Assembly: GCF_032118995.1 (NCBI RefSeq)
Contig: NC_092665.1
Location: forward strand, 3,694,001-3,758,000
Source: Asterias amurensis
Taxonomy: Eukaryota > Echinodermata > Asteroidea > Forcipulatida > Asteriidae
Direction: 5' to 3'
DNA: 64,000 nt
Shown: piece by piece, positions 21,926-36,900 of the stretch
Numbering within the stretch: position 1 is the stretch's first letter
Layout: each line of letters starts with the position of its first letter
Translations under genes and position numbers: made by a program
The notes under the pieces: generated by a model
The model's database searches: none
What the model saw: the letters and a program-made list of their open reading frames with translations, nothing else
Told to the model about the DNA's origin: nothing

Positions 21926-24900
21926 ATGAGCACAAATGAAGTGTTGCGAGCGGTTCGCACGGGACAGCTCGCTACCGTCAAACGCCTCCTCGCAACGGGT
22001 CAACTCGGCCGCAATATACGGGACCCGTACGGGGCGACATGCCTGCATCTTGCTGCTCGCTCTGGAAATTTAGACCTTGTGAAATTCTTTGTGGAAGATG
22101 CGGGTCATTCTACGATTGCTACGGCTCAGAATGGTGCTTTACCGAGCCATGACGCGGCCGCTGCAGGCCACCAGGCATGCCTGGAATATCTGCTCCAATG
22201 GGGCTGTCCGGAAAACGCTAGAGACTATAATGGGGCGACAGTTTTACATCTTAGTGCAAGGTACTTAACATTGATTATTTTATGCAAATATTGAGATTTA
22301 TTTTAATTTGTAAATCAGTACCTTCTGAGTTAATTAGTCTTCATGTAAAATGACAACAATTAGTGCTCTTTCACTAACTGACAGAAAGAAATCTATTATT
22401 TGGTTTCCAATTGTTTTCTTATGAAATGTTCTTTTCTTCGAATTTACTAAATTTATTGTTATATGGAATTTTTTACCTTTTAACTCATTGTGGTGAAACT
22501 ATCTTGTCTTTCCCATTTCAAACTGATGCAACGAAACTGCGACTTGGGGGAAAAGGGGGGGGGCATTGGTGCTCGATATGTGGCATGGATGGTGCCCCTC
22601 CCCCCCCCCATTGTTCTCATTGTGTTCAATGGAATTTCAAGAATTCTCAGAGGACTTATACTTCAAGGGGTTATACTTCTGTACAAGGAGGAAAATAGTA
22701 CAAATTGGAACATGGCACATATTCAAAATAACTTGACTCAATGGACCATCAATATTTAAAGTCCAATTGATAATTTTGTTCATATTTTGTCTGTATATTA
22801 TTTGAAGTTATTCATTAACTTTTCATATTTAGAGTGTTTGTTCAAGTTGGTTATAAATTTGTTATGAACGTTTTTCACAAACACTCAATCATGTGTGATT
22901 TAGGCCCTTGACCCGCACTGTCATACCAGCAATCACATAATGAATAATTATATGAACCACACACTGTGTTTAAAACCGATATTTTATAAGCAATGGAATG
23001 TAACTTGTTCAATGAAATGTTGCCCCTTGTAAGAGAGATTGCTCAAAATTAGTTATTCTCTTAAGTTTTACTTTGAAAAATATTTTCCCTTGACTGTTCT
23101 TGTTTGGATTTTTATGTTGTGAATACTTAGTTTACATTTAAATTGCTTTGCACAAAAACATTTAATGAGATTTAAAATCTAACCAATATTTACATGTCAA
23201 TTCTCCATGTTTTCTCTATTTCCTCCCGACTCCCACAGCAGATTTGAGGCAAAATTTCTACAGGTTTGTTATTTTCATGATTGATAACACAAAACATGAA
23301 CACTGTCTGAATACTTTGTCAGCTCGACCAATCCTGGTTTTTTTTGTCTTTAAAATTAAGATGTCACATCTGATCAATGTCACTTTCCCCTTTGTAGATT
23401 TGGACATCTTAATCATCTGCAATACCTTGTAGAGGAGAGAGCTCTAGACCTTAGAGACAAGGACAGAAGAGGTGTTAGCGTCTTACATTATGCTGCAGCC
23501 AAAGGGGACTTATCATGTCTGTTATATCTCATCAATGCGTTGCCAGAGTAAGTCATCCTTAAAGGCACTGGACACTATTGGTAAATACTCAAAATAATTA
23601 TAAGCATAAACACTTACTTGGTAACAAGCAGCTATTGATGGTATACACCATTGTGAGAAACGGCTCCCTCAGAAGCAGCTTAGTTTTTAAGAAAGAGGTA
23701 AGTTCGAACTCAAATAATGACTGACTTCAGCTGAAGCCTTCTATAGGCAGATAAAGCACACAAATTCGGGTGATTTTTCTTATATTACTCTCTCGCAACT
23801 TCGATGACCACTTGAGTAAAACTATTCACTTGTTGTTTATGCATATGTTGGGATACACTAAGTGAGAATACTGGTCTTCAACAATTACCAAATGTGTACA
23901 GTGCCTTTAAAGGCTTTGTGTCTAAGAAAGTAAATTATGCATTTGTCTCATTACTCCTATCCTCAATGGGGATTTGATTTTTATAGTGATGGTCTCTCGA
24001 TGATGTAAGATGTGCTTTGAGGAGGAGAGAACTCATCATCCCCAAGATGTCTTGGATTGCTTATTCATAGTGAAAAAAATAATCACAACAACAAAACGGC
24101 CTTGCGTTTTCAACCCTATAGCAGATCTATCTTTCTCCAAGGCCAAATAACAACACAACACGCATAAACAAATGTCTTTATTGTTACAGGGAAAAATATT
24201 TCTAAAATGATTGTCACTTTTATGACAAGATACCTATAATGATAAAAACAGTAAACATGCAACTGAACTGTGACAAATTTTATGAATTTAAATTACTGTC
24301 AAACAAACAATTCTGCAAATTAATACATGCTGAGATTTTGTAACATATGTTTCCTTATAGGGTATTCTTTCTTAACTGTTCACTTGAAATTGTTGACAAT
24401 TTTATGACTTAGATTTCAGATCTCTAGCTGGAATGTGGCAACTTGTGCAATTTCTTTTATAAATGTTTACCCTTTATAAAAAATCCCAGTTTACTTTGCA
24501 TACAAATGCTAATATCATGATGACCTCATGCTATTCTGTATTTGGCTTATTTAATTAAATGTATTGATCACTTTTAACACCTGCAAATTCCTGTCTACAC
24601 TTAACCTTGTACTTTGATCACGTTGAGTAAACAATCTAAACCATTAGGTAATCATATCTGCCAATGTCTGGTAAATTAATTGGCTAACATTGTTCTGTAA
24701 TATTCCCTGTTTGAAAATCGCTGTTTTTTTTCTCTCTGTATGAATTCAATTCATTTAATATTAGTACCTATCAAACAAAACAAATAATTTGCATCAAATT
24801 ATTTCTTTGTTCATAGCAAGTCAATTTTCAGGGTAAATGAAAAGAACCATTGGTTGGATATGATCTCAATGTTTTGAAGAGTATTGTATTCATTGCTCAT

Positions 24901-27900
24901 TTCTTCAGGGAAAATTTTTTTTATGACCAAGCAAAGCTTCAAAGCCTTCATATATCTCACACTTCAAATTCATTGTTTCCAGTTATATTATGTCAAGAAA
25001 AACTTACTTTTACAATGCATCAAAATTTGCTGTTCAGCATGCCCCAAAAACTGAGATTAATTACTTAGTTTGTTTACTGTGTATCAACTGATAGAAATTC
25101 TAGAAAGTTACAATATAGAATTGGAGAAAAATAATGAGTTTTTGACATTTTTATCAATTAATATTAAATCTGCTAGTCTCTAATTAACATAACGGATCTT
25201 ACCAAATCAAAGAAGCATAAGTGTGAACCATCTTTCAGTTCACCACTTATAGCAACCCTCAATGGCTGTTGTGACTGAACTCTAATGTTAAGTGTTTTAT
25301 GCAGTAAAGCATGAAACAAATTCCCACATCCATCAATGATTCTGGCCATGAAATTCCGATGGATGTGTCAATCCCTGGTTGTCCCGACCATAGAACAAAA
25401 TAAATATCTCAACTTGGTAGGAATGAATTTGGACTCTAGGGTGGCTATATTTTATAAAACCTTTTTATAATATAAAAAAGATGAACAACAATTATTTTGT
25501 CAGGAAATCTACCTTTTGACACCTTAAACCCTGACAGACTATGCAGTTTGGGAAATCTATCTTTCTATATCTATCTATCTATCTAGCCTATGTCGCTCCC
25601 CTGCAGAAGGAAGTCCTCTTAATCACCATTCCACATTGGTCTTTCTTGTGCATGTGTGGCCTAAATTTTCTCCATACCATTCCACAATTATTTGGATTTT
25701 GGTATAAAAATGCCTGACTCTTTGATACAGACATTGTTGTTTTGTCCTACCAACCACAAGGCTTCTGAATCCTTCACTCTGGCAATCGTTTACAGAAAAA
25801 AAACTCAGGACTGACAACAATCTATATTTTAGATTAGTAAATGATCCCCACCCCTTCCTCTTTCCACTAGTTAAGGATCCAAGAAAATCACAGACTAAAG
25901 CACCATAAAACTTTCTGGATTACTTAGTTGTGGCTAAATTTGCAATAAATTAGTAAATGTATAAATACATTCAATATTTTATTGCATAACTGCATACTGT
26001 TTATTCATATACCGCTCTTCATTCATTATTCCATAATATTCAAATATTGATTTTTGCTAACATCTGGAATATTATTTCCATTGTTTATTATGACTGTGCT
26101 TCAACTTACCACTTGAAAACATATGTGATTATGCAAATGACAGACTATAGAAACATCCCCAACACTTCATAAACAGCAAAGTTACTATAAAAACAAATCA
26201 ATAAATAAACTGTGGGGCTTCTAGACAGAATTGAAGGCACTAAAATAACTCTGCAATTGCATCAGTATACATTGACAATTAGGGGCCAACTTGATTGCAA
26301 AAAATAATAGAACTGAAAATGTTGCACTTCATTTTTTACCTTAGAAATATAAAAAAAAATACAACAAACATTCAAACTATCATTTTTAAAAACTCAAAAC
26401 GAGTATACAAAATAGATAAAAACCAAACATAACAGTAATTCAATTGAAACATATTAAGTAATGCATTTAATGCTTTGATTGCCAAAAGCCGCATCTAAAA
26501 ATAAAATAAAAAAACCCACCAAACCCCCCCCCCCCCTAATAATAATAATAATAAGTAAAATAAAATATATATATAAAAAATAAAAATAAAATAAATGAAA
26601 ATAACAGTTCAATATAATTTTTTGTTTTTATGATTAGTCATATTTATTGAAATTTGCAAAATCATTGGGCTTGAAGTAATTCCTCCTTTAAAGAGAAACC
26701 ATTTTTATGCAAATTGTAGCGGGTGAAAATGTGCCATTATTGTGTGTTATCGCCAGGAAGTCTTTTGTAGGCGTTTCATCCTGAACTATTCCAACCTGCA
26801 AGCCAGGAACACCTGCTTTTTGTGAAGCATGGCACTCAAATAAGCCTACTCATTTAGTGTGAGGATGAAGACTGAAATGGACAAGTCTTGTTTTCAAGTT
26901 GTTAGTCTCTAAATTTTTGCTAGGAATATGCAATTTGCAAACAGCCCGGTAATCATTTAATATTCCCATTAAATTCAGATCACACTCTTCAGTAAAACGT
27001 AAATAGGCTAAATAATACTTTAAAAAATGTTTGTTTTGTAAAATTCGACCAAAGCTGCACTTATTTTGTAAAAGTAAATTAACATTAAAATGTATTATTA
27101 AGTAATATTTAAGTATTTCATTTTTTACCTGTTTTTATTTTGTGATAATCATGTAGAAAAACATGTAGATTAAGATTGTTGAATGAAATGTGTTTCATAT
27201 TAAATAAATTCTTCTGGAAGTTTCATAATAATTGTTCAGAGAAAACATAATGTCTGAATAAACACTTAATAAATATTTGAAGCCTTACCGACATAAAACA
27301 AAAATAACAAGACCAACAAAAACCTTTAAAAAAACAATCTGAAATTTTCTAATATTAAATTTATAATTTTTCCTGCTATTTGAATATTGTATGGTTAGAC
27401 ACTGCGTGAATCAAAATGCACATATACACCCCTCTTCAATTTTATTAAATTTAAAAGTAATATCACAAATAATTTGTCATTTTTCTGAAATGAAATGCTG
27501 ATTCTACACACGGAACACGTTTGTTTTGACAAAAACAAAGACCGTCTAAATCCCCAGCAGACATCTCAGAAATAAAAATAGAAAACCGAGCCTTCGTCAA
27601 CATTCGCATCCCTTTACTCTAATGTATATTGACACAAGAGAGTGGGTTCTACTGCGGTTTTCCTGTTTTATTTATATCTGAGAGATAGAAACTGAAAAAT
27701 TACATGGTCAAAGTCAAACTAGAGAGCCATTATTGAAATCATATTGAAAATAGTGAATTGAGTGACAGAAACCCATTAAAATGTTATTAAATTTTTCAGG
27801 CATCAACTCTTGTTTTGTTTTATTTTATTTTGTTGATTGATTGAGTGTTTACCTTCAAGTTACTTGAATTTATAATAATAATAAAGACTTGTAATGCACA

Positions 27901-30900
27901 CAAATCCACCCTGCTGGGTGTTCAAGTCGCAGTATAAGGTATAATGACAAGTCAGAAATTTGTTTTTAATAGTTGGATATTTAACATAACATAAATTTAA
28001 TAATTTAAAGGCTATATAAGTACTAATTCAATCTACATTTGGAGCAAGTCAGGGAAAATAGAAGCTTTTAAATTAACAACAAAATCATACTTTTAATCCC
28101 CAATCTGTTATAATGAATAACAGTGTATGAAGGAAATATAACTACCATTCAAAAAAAATAATTCTGGTTATATTAATTGAATGTTTCTTGCTGTGAAAAA
28201 TCTCTCATATAAAGTTTTCCCTATCACAAAAACAATCAGTTGAGATTAATATAATTTCAGTCACTTCCAACCATTTCTTCAGAAAAGTCTTAACTGATAA
28301 TTGTGTTTATTGTAGTTACATTTGATAGCTTGGAAAATATTGGAGCAAAACTAGTTATATTTATTTTAATATTTGTGTTTTTTTCTGTTCAATGCAGCAT
28401 GGCAAATGAGCGAACTGAGAACGGTGCAACACCAGCATACTTTGCAGCCCAGAATGGCAACTTAGCGAGCCTACAACATCTTGTGAAGAAAGCGGGGGCC
28501 AATGTGCACCTGCGGGCAAATGATGGGATGCAACCTGTACATGCCGCAGCACAGACCGGCCAACTACACTGTGTCATATGGCTGGTAAGAACCATAGAGT
28601 ATAGAAGACAGCAGATACAGATAGTGTGGAGAGGGTACATCTCCCCTCCCCCAGCCCCTTTACTCCCCGGCAAGCCTCATACAATGTATGAATATGGTGG
28701 TACACTGTTCTAATCAATGTCCTGGGCCCAATTTCATAGAGCTGCTAAGCACACAAATTTGCTTAGCATGACATTTTTGCCTTGATAAAAACCGGATCAC
28801 CAACCAAATTTCCACATGATTTTCAGGATAGAAACGACAGCTGAATACCAGTAACAAGCAATATCCAACAAATGGAAATTTGGTTGGTAGTCCTGTTTTT
28901 ATCAAGGAAGAAATTTCATGCTAAGCAAATTTTTGTGCTGAGCAGCTCTATGAAATTGGGCCCAGGCATCCAGGCCGAAAAACTCCTTTAGCCAACAACC
29001 ATCTTGATCCACCCATGAGAAGGGATGAAGGTTTCTGTCACAAAAACTACTTTAATTATTTTGAGTTCTGGCCGAATAATTCTGGAAAAAAGTAAATCCA
29101 TCTTTGATTGAGGAACTATTGCATTTTTTGAATGAACAAAGACAAATATACTGCAGTGGGATATGAACCTTAACCTCCAGATTTATATGCCAGCACTCTA
29201 CCAGCTGAGCTATCAAGCCCTATGAAGATCCTTCAAGCAAGTATGGTGGAGTGATGGCGCGTTAATCTGGAGGTCAGCGGTTCAAATCCCGCTGAAGTAA
29301 TTTTGTCTTTGTTTAATCCAAAAATGCAATGATTCATTTGCTGATGGGTTTACTTTGTTGTTAGAGTTATTTGTTTTTAACAACCAGAAAACAGCAGATA
29401 TACAAAGAGCGTTGAGAGCTAGGGCACCCCCCCGTTCACTCCCTGGCAAGACTAATACAATCCATGTATTTGATGGTAAGCTATTGTATCTAATGGCCAG
29501 GCATCCCCTCCAATAAACTCCGACCTTCAGTTAGTAACACCTTTTATCCACCCCAACCCTTGAGAAGAAGGGAAAAGGCTGCCGCCCTCAAAAACCTGTT
29601 TTAATTATTTTGTATTCTGGTTTAAAACCAAAATATTTATGAATAAAAAAGGAAATCCATCTGCAAATTTGTCGTTGCATTTTTTTGGAATGTACAAACA
29701 AAATATTTACCATAGCAGGATTTGAACCCACAACCTCTGGATTAATGTCCCAGCACTCTACCAACTGAGTTATCCAATATAGTCATATGGTGTCAGTCTT
29801 CCTTGTGGTTTGTCATACTATGAATTGTATTTTTGCAAACATTTGTTCTCTGACTGGCATTTTCAAGCATGTTTGATTTGTAATCAGAACATCAAAATGC
29901 ATATATACCTATAATTAAACGGAAACGACAGAACATACTTTTGTGGCTAATGGTTGAAAGCATGCCACAAGCACGTACCAGGCACTTATTGAAGCCTCTT
30001 CAAATTTGAAGTGGTTTCATGATTTACATACTTGAACCTTATTGAGTTGTCTGGATAGAGGAAAGGTTTAGTTATTTGTTCTAGGAGGTGGTTTCCATGG
30101 AAAAGCTTCATTGTGTTTTTTTAAATGTAAAAGACTGATAAAGAAAAGCATCAGGAGTGAAAACAATAGAGGGAGTGACCACACTGGCTTAATGACCCAG
30201 AAAACAAATTGTGAAAAACTGAGAATTTTTCTATTTGCAATCCACTTGAAATGAAAGTTTCAATAATGATGAAGAATTTGGAGATAGTGCTTGATTTTTT
30301 AAGACAATCTGCACTAGTAGACCACACCCTGTAGCTCAAAACTTTTACTTGACCAGGGAATTATTCACAGGGCCTAAAATATTTTTCTTTTTTATATTTG
30401 CTGAACTTCCAGCAGGAGGAGAAAAGGAGTTTGTTAAGGTATAGGAAAATTCTGGAGAGGACACCTTCTACCATTGGGCATGATCCGATTCTAATTATTC
30501 CTAGTATTGTGTTTCAGATCCAAGAGCAAGGCGTGTTGCCAATGGAGAGAGATAACGATGGTGCTACTCCTCTTCACTTTGCTGCTAGCCGTGGTCAGTC
30601 AAATGTAGTCCGATGGCTGCTGGGGAATGGAGCAACCTGTGATAAAGATCACCTTGGAGGTACTCCATTACATGACGCTGCTGAGCATGGTCAATTAGAG
30701 GTATGCGTTAGTAACACTACAGGTGGATTTATGTACTGAAGGGCGTTAGAGTTTGGAGATCATTGAAGGTGGGGGCTTGGATAAAAATGATAATGATTAC
30801 AGGCCTTGGGCTGATTTCACAAAGAGCTAAGATTGATCGTAGCTGCAAATCAATCGTAGTTGCTAAGTATAGTGTGATGTCACAATACAAATCACTATGG

Positions 30901-33900
30901 TGACACTGACAATTTGTCTTACGATGGATTTTATTGCTTTGATGAAATCGAACCCTAGAATTACACACAGAAGCGATGACCTCTGTTGCCCCTGGCCTTG
31001 GTCTTGGTTCCCCTTAAATGTTTCCCTTAGATTTTAAGATTTTCCAATGGAAGTGTCGTTACAATATAAAAATTGCCTTTTCCTTTTCAAGATAACATTC
31101 CAGACCTGTGACTATTAAAAATATCTTCTTTCTCAAAAACTATTTTACTTCAAAGAAAATCGTTTCTCACAATGTTTTATACTATCAACAGCTCTCCATT
31201 GCTCATTACCAAGTAAGTTTGTATGCTAACAATTATTTTGAGGAATTAACAATAGTGTCGGAGGGGCAACAACTCCGCTCATCAGCTGATCAGACCCGGC
31301 TTTCTGTTCCTTAACTAGACGGAAAGCTGGGGATAGCTCATTCTCCATGGCTGCCCCTTGCCTATGGAATGAGCTCCCCGCGGGTCTGCGAGAGGCGATC
31401 TCGTTGCCTGTGTTCAAAAGCCTCCTCAAGACATTTCTGTTTCCCCACCCATCCTAGTTCGTTTTTCTTTTTTTCCTAGTCTTATGTAAAGCGCTCTGTT
31501 CTCTGTAGAGAGCTATATAAACGCTTCATATTATTAGGGGTTAGCAGAAATAATTAAACATAATTCCTAGGAATAATTTTACTAAATATTCATTTGTTAA
31601 TTTCGGTTTGATTTTATTCACAGTGCGCCAAGATTTTAGTTGAGCATGGTTGTGATGTAAACAAAGAAGATAAAGACTTTCTTGTTGCGTCCGATCTAGC
31701 CAAAAAGTGCGGTCATCTACAAGTTTCAAAATATCTTCGAAGTATCGAGAAAAGGGTAAGTTGACTAAATTAAATCAGTTTGTTGTCAGTAGTTCATAAG
31801 AACCTGGGGTGGATTTCACAAAGGTAGTCCTAACTTAGGACTAGTCCTAGGCAATGCTAAGAGATGGGACCAGTCCTAAGCTAGGACCAGTAACTCATCT
31901 TAACTTAGGACTGGTCCTATCTCTTAGCATTGCCTAGGACTAGTCCCAAGTTAAGACTACCTTTGTGAAATCCACCCCTGGCTTCATAAGTTCTTTGTGA
32001 CACACTACACCTCTTCATTACCCAAACTCGAGTGCTTTATTTTATAGAGTTGCTGAAGCAGAAAACATTGCTTAGTAAGTTTCTGCTGAGCAAAAAATAG
32101 CAGAAAACAAGTCACAACTGGTATAATATATGAGATGGTATTTAGGCTGGTAAGCATAATTGTTTTGTGTTTTGATTGTTTTTTTGTTTTCACAAATAAT
32201 GTTCTTGAAATTCGGCCAGCCTTGTACATATGTATATTCAGTAAAAGCTTAAAAGTGAAGCATTCATTTTATTACTGCTACCTTTGTTTAAAGATTTTAA
32301 GTTTAAATATATTATTTGTTATTTGTTTCAATTGTCTTATAAAAGTTGAAATCAGGGTACTTTTCTTGTTTTTGTTGTGGCTATAGAAAACTTAACCTAG
32401 AAGCAACTTTGAATTCAAATAGTAAATTAATCTTGTTTATGTTCTATTTTGTTTCAGAGTGGAAAGGTCAAGGGCAAAGGACGCAGTTGTCACAACATCC
32501 CTTCTGATCATGAGGCTGGAGTGTACGTCAAACACAGCTCCCCAACCTCCTCCTCTTTATCGTCCTCCATCCTGTCTGACCACGAGAGCTCATCCTCCAT
32601 GGGAACCATCGGTGAGGAACTCATCGAACGTCTTGGTTGCTATGAAGTCACCGAGTCACCGGAGCCTACACCTGATCCAGAGTACGTCCAGCTTTTCGAT
32701 AAACTTTCTGAAATCGACCCCTCACGGCAAGGTTTTGTCAAAATCACTCCGAAGAAAACAAAAAAGTCTCCTCAGAAATTTCACGACGCAAAAGACGTTT
32801 GCACTCAAGGAACTCAAACGGATGATGGAAGGGAGAACACTATTCCTCAAGAAAAAAAATCGGTAACCACCCCACCTGCCATTTCGCCAAAGAAGAGTCT
32901 CCGGAGACAGACCGCGAGAGAAGAGTCTGTCATATCATCTCCGAAGAATGCTTGGACATCACAAAGTCCTGATGAAACAGTTACATCTCCGACAAAGCTC
33001 TCACCTGACAAGAAAGAGCTACGATTCAGCACGACGGTGATGGTGGAAGAAATCGCACGGAGAGAGGATAATCAGATGAGCCCAAAGAAACGATCGGTGC
33101 AAATGATTCCGCTTAATTCATCTCTGGAAGCAGTCATCAAATCACCGCCGCTTCGAAGACAAGCACACATACTGTCCTCACCACCACCTCTTATCAACTC
33201 ACCACCACCTCTCACCAACTCACCACCTCCTGATTTGAGAGCGATAACTCCCAACAGACCAAATAAGATTGTGATACCAACGGCTTTAGCAGCGCCACCC
33301 TTTGGACTTTCAAATGGAACTGATCACAATCGCAAACCACGCGATGTGTCGTCACGTTTGTCTTTCATCACCTCTAGTATAGTCACTCCATCACCCACTC
33401 CTCCACCTCCACCAGCTCTCCCTAATGGCTTTAACCACCGCAGTCCGACCAGCAGTGTATCACCACGTCTGTCATCTCATGTGGCAGGTCCACCGTCACC
33501 CAGTGATCTGGCTGGTGTGGTTCTGAAGCCCACCAGCTCAAACAGCTCCCCGAGACCATCAAGTAAGTCTTAAACTATTATCAAAATCTTTTAAAACTTA
33601 TTCCCTTAGGCATCCTTTGTAAATGGCAAAAATAGTGGGTTTGAGACTCCCCTTAGTCTATAGGATGAAGCCCCTGAACCTCCTGGGGGTTATAATTCAG
33701 AGGATTCTTTCTACAATGTCACTACAAATGTATAAATTTACTTCCGATTTTTACTTAAATTTTGAAGAAGAAAAAATACTTTGTACTCGCCAAGAAAGAA
33801 ATGCAGGTTTTCTAATACATTAAATTTATACTACCCTCCTAGCTCAATTCAGAACACATATCCCAACATGCATATCATTTAGCATTTTGCCTACAAACTT

Positions 33901-36900
33901 ATCAAAATAACCCAATGTTTTTTTTAAATTTTGTTGATTTAACAAAAAGGGTTGTTCAGAAAACAACATTCTTAAAGGAACATTACAGAATTGGTAAGAA
34001 ACAAAATCACAGAAACAAAGTTCACAGATTTACATCAAACTTACACGGTCTAATGATGATAGTAGAAAACATCCCTTGAAATATTTATAACTGAAATGTC
34101 ATATTTAGTGAGAAACTAATAATCTAATTTTGCATTTGGAGTTTATTGCTCAGTGAGCATTTTAATCATTTTTTTTCTTCAATCGATGTCATGCAAAATG
34201 TGTAATCGGTTTTTCACTATTTTTTCGTGACCCAGTAGACTGATCGATCTCAAACTTCTACAGGTTTGTAAGTTTATGTATATGGTGGATTACACTGCCA
34301 GCAACTGTTTGTTAGCAAAACCAATTCTGTAATGTTAATTCAACATAAACTACAGTATGCTACAGTTCAACCAGTTCTCCTGTCTCCATTCATCTCCCGA
34401 ATATTTATCTCCCAGTCCCAGTAAGGAAATTCAATTTGTGTTTTTGTTCGAGGTTCTCCTAGCAGGGGAAATCATGCTGATTTAATCGCGGAGATAAAGG
34501 CTGGGACCTCGCTCCGACAAACACGAAACAATCAGTCTGGATTCCTTCGGGTAAGAAGTCAATTTCAAGATGTATTCCTCCGTGACATTTTGAAGAATTT
34601 ACTCTTTTGTTAGTTCCCAGCATATTATTATGGAATCTCCTTCCTATTTCCTATTATCAGGGCCCAATTTCATAAAGCTGTTAAGCAGAAAATATTGCTT
34701 TTGCTTAATAAAAATTTTTGCTAAGTGAAAATTTAGTGGGCACTAGTCAAAACAATGTATACTTGATGTAATTTTGGCTGGTTTACCTGTTTCCATTAAG
34801 CATACCCCCCTCCTATAAGACAGCTTATTTCTGAACAAATATCAGTTTTTTGTTCGGAGACATCTCAGTGTTCTGTAAGATAGAAGTCTTCAATTCAATA
34901 CAACCACTGGATCTTGTATGTTGCATTTAATTTAAAGAATCCGGACACTATTGGTAATTGTCAAAGACCAGTCTTCTCACTTGGTGTATCTCAATATACG
35001 CATAAAATAACAAACCTGTGAAAATTTGAGCTCAACTGGTCATCAAAGTTGGCAGAGAATAATGAAAGAAAAAACGCCCATGTTGTGTGCTTTCAGATGC
35101 TTGATTTTGAGACCTCAAGATCTAATTCTGAGGTCTCGAAAAAAAAATCAAATATTTTAGTGAGAAATTACTTCTTTCTCAAAAACTATGTCACTTCAAC
35201 AGCTCTCCATTGATTGTAACAAGTAAGTTTTTATGCTAACAATTATTTTGAGTGATTATTACCAAGAGTGTCCAGAAATCTTGATAAAATTAAACTAAGC
35301 ATGATTCTCTTTCCTACATCCTTTAAACTGATATCAACTGTTTTTTGTTTTGCTTTGTTTGAAAAAGAGAGAAGGAGTTAATTTTGCTGTTAACAAATTG
35401 CCTACCAATTAGCAATCTTTTTAATATTCATTTCCGGAGTCATTTGTCCATGATGCAATTATTAGATCTCTTCACTCTGGTCTAGACTTTCCTAGGGGAC
35501 ATAGAGGTCTTGGTGCCACTTTATAAAAATAAATAAAAATAAAATAAAAATGCTTTGGCAAACAGCTTATCCGCCAATGATTATACATAATGTGTTCATT
35601 GAATATAAAACCTAAAGGTTGCTCTCTCAATTGCGAAAGAGCCTAGCTTTAAATCTCATTGTCATTAATTGCAATTTTGTTAAGTTAAATTTAATTATAT
35701 TGATAGCCATAAGCACTTTTAGCAGCAAATGTAAAAAGACTACGATCCATTAGAGATCATCACTGTCAGAATTTTTATAATTTTTCAGCCAGAATAAATT
35801 ATGTAAAAACGAACTGTAATTGATGAATGCCTATAACGTATCTTTGATGGCAAAATTAATTTACTTCATTCTACAGTACTTGTGCAGCATGAATTGTAGT
35901 TAGGTGCTCTGCATACGAGTTGTATATTATATGATTTTTCTGTAGTGGCCAGGGACATCTAAAAATAACAATCTTTTTTATTAAGGCTGTAATTGTCAAT
36001 GACCCAGCTGCTACCAGATGTGATTTAAATAAAGCCAGGGAAGTCTAAACTTCTAGGACAATTAATTTACAAGTTAATTAAGTCATTCAATAATTTGATT
36101 ATTCCTCAATAATTTTGGTAGTTATCCTTGTGCTGGTGCCGTGGCACCCAACATTGGGAAAGACAGACAGAGGAGGGCTATGCAAAACATACATTGAACC
36201 AACTATAAAGCCCCTTTCACACGAGAGTAGTTTAGCAAGGGTCCCTTGTTAAATTGTAGCATGGTTGTAAAATGTTACCAATGTACCATTGCCCAAGTTC
36301 CCTTGCAAAATCTTGTCATACATTGCTACATTTTACAACCATGTTAAAGTTTAGCAAGGGACCCCAGTTAAATTGCTGGTGTGTGAAAAGCACTTAAGAC
36401 TCCAACCTGACCTATGAGAACATAGGCAATAGACCCTTCCCATGAAATATGTAAATTGCACATAGCGCGTGCGCACTAACGTTTTGGTTGGCAAATTGCG
36501 GGAACATCGCGCTGTTTTGTACACGGGTAATGGGTGCGTCACGCAGATGCGATAGCGCGTCTGCTTAGTGCACAACTCTATGGCGTTTGCCAACCAACAG
36601 GGTCTGTACGCATGCGTGAATGTAATTAGCATATTTCATGGGAAGGGTCCATTGCATGCTGGACAGGAACATTTGGAAAGCCATCACATATGCCTACATG
36701 TATGTCCAGTGGAAGCTTGGAGTGAATGACATGTATAGTTTCTTCAAAATGGCTTTATCAACCCAAAATACATGCTGCACGAAATCAAATTTGTTCTTCT
36801 ATCTTTCCCTTTTTCCGAGTGTAATTTTCTATTTAAGTAAATATTCCTTTTAATAGGTTAGCATCAGGATAAAGAATATGTATCCACACACTAATATGTT

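Noticed and set aside
32459-32866. Second long frame inside the large espin exon
   Set aside because: It overlaps the espin frame, which is supported by exact splice phases and family motifs. This is a shadow.
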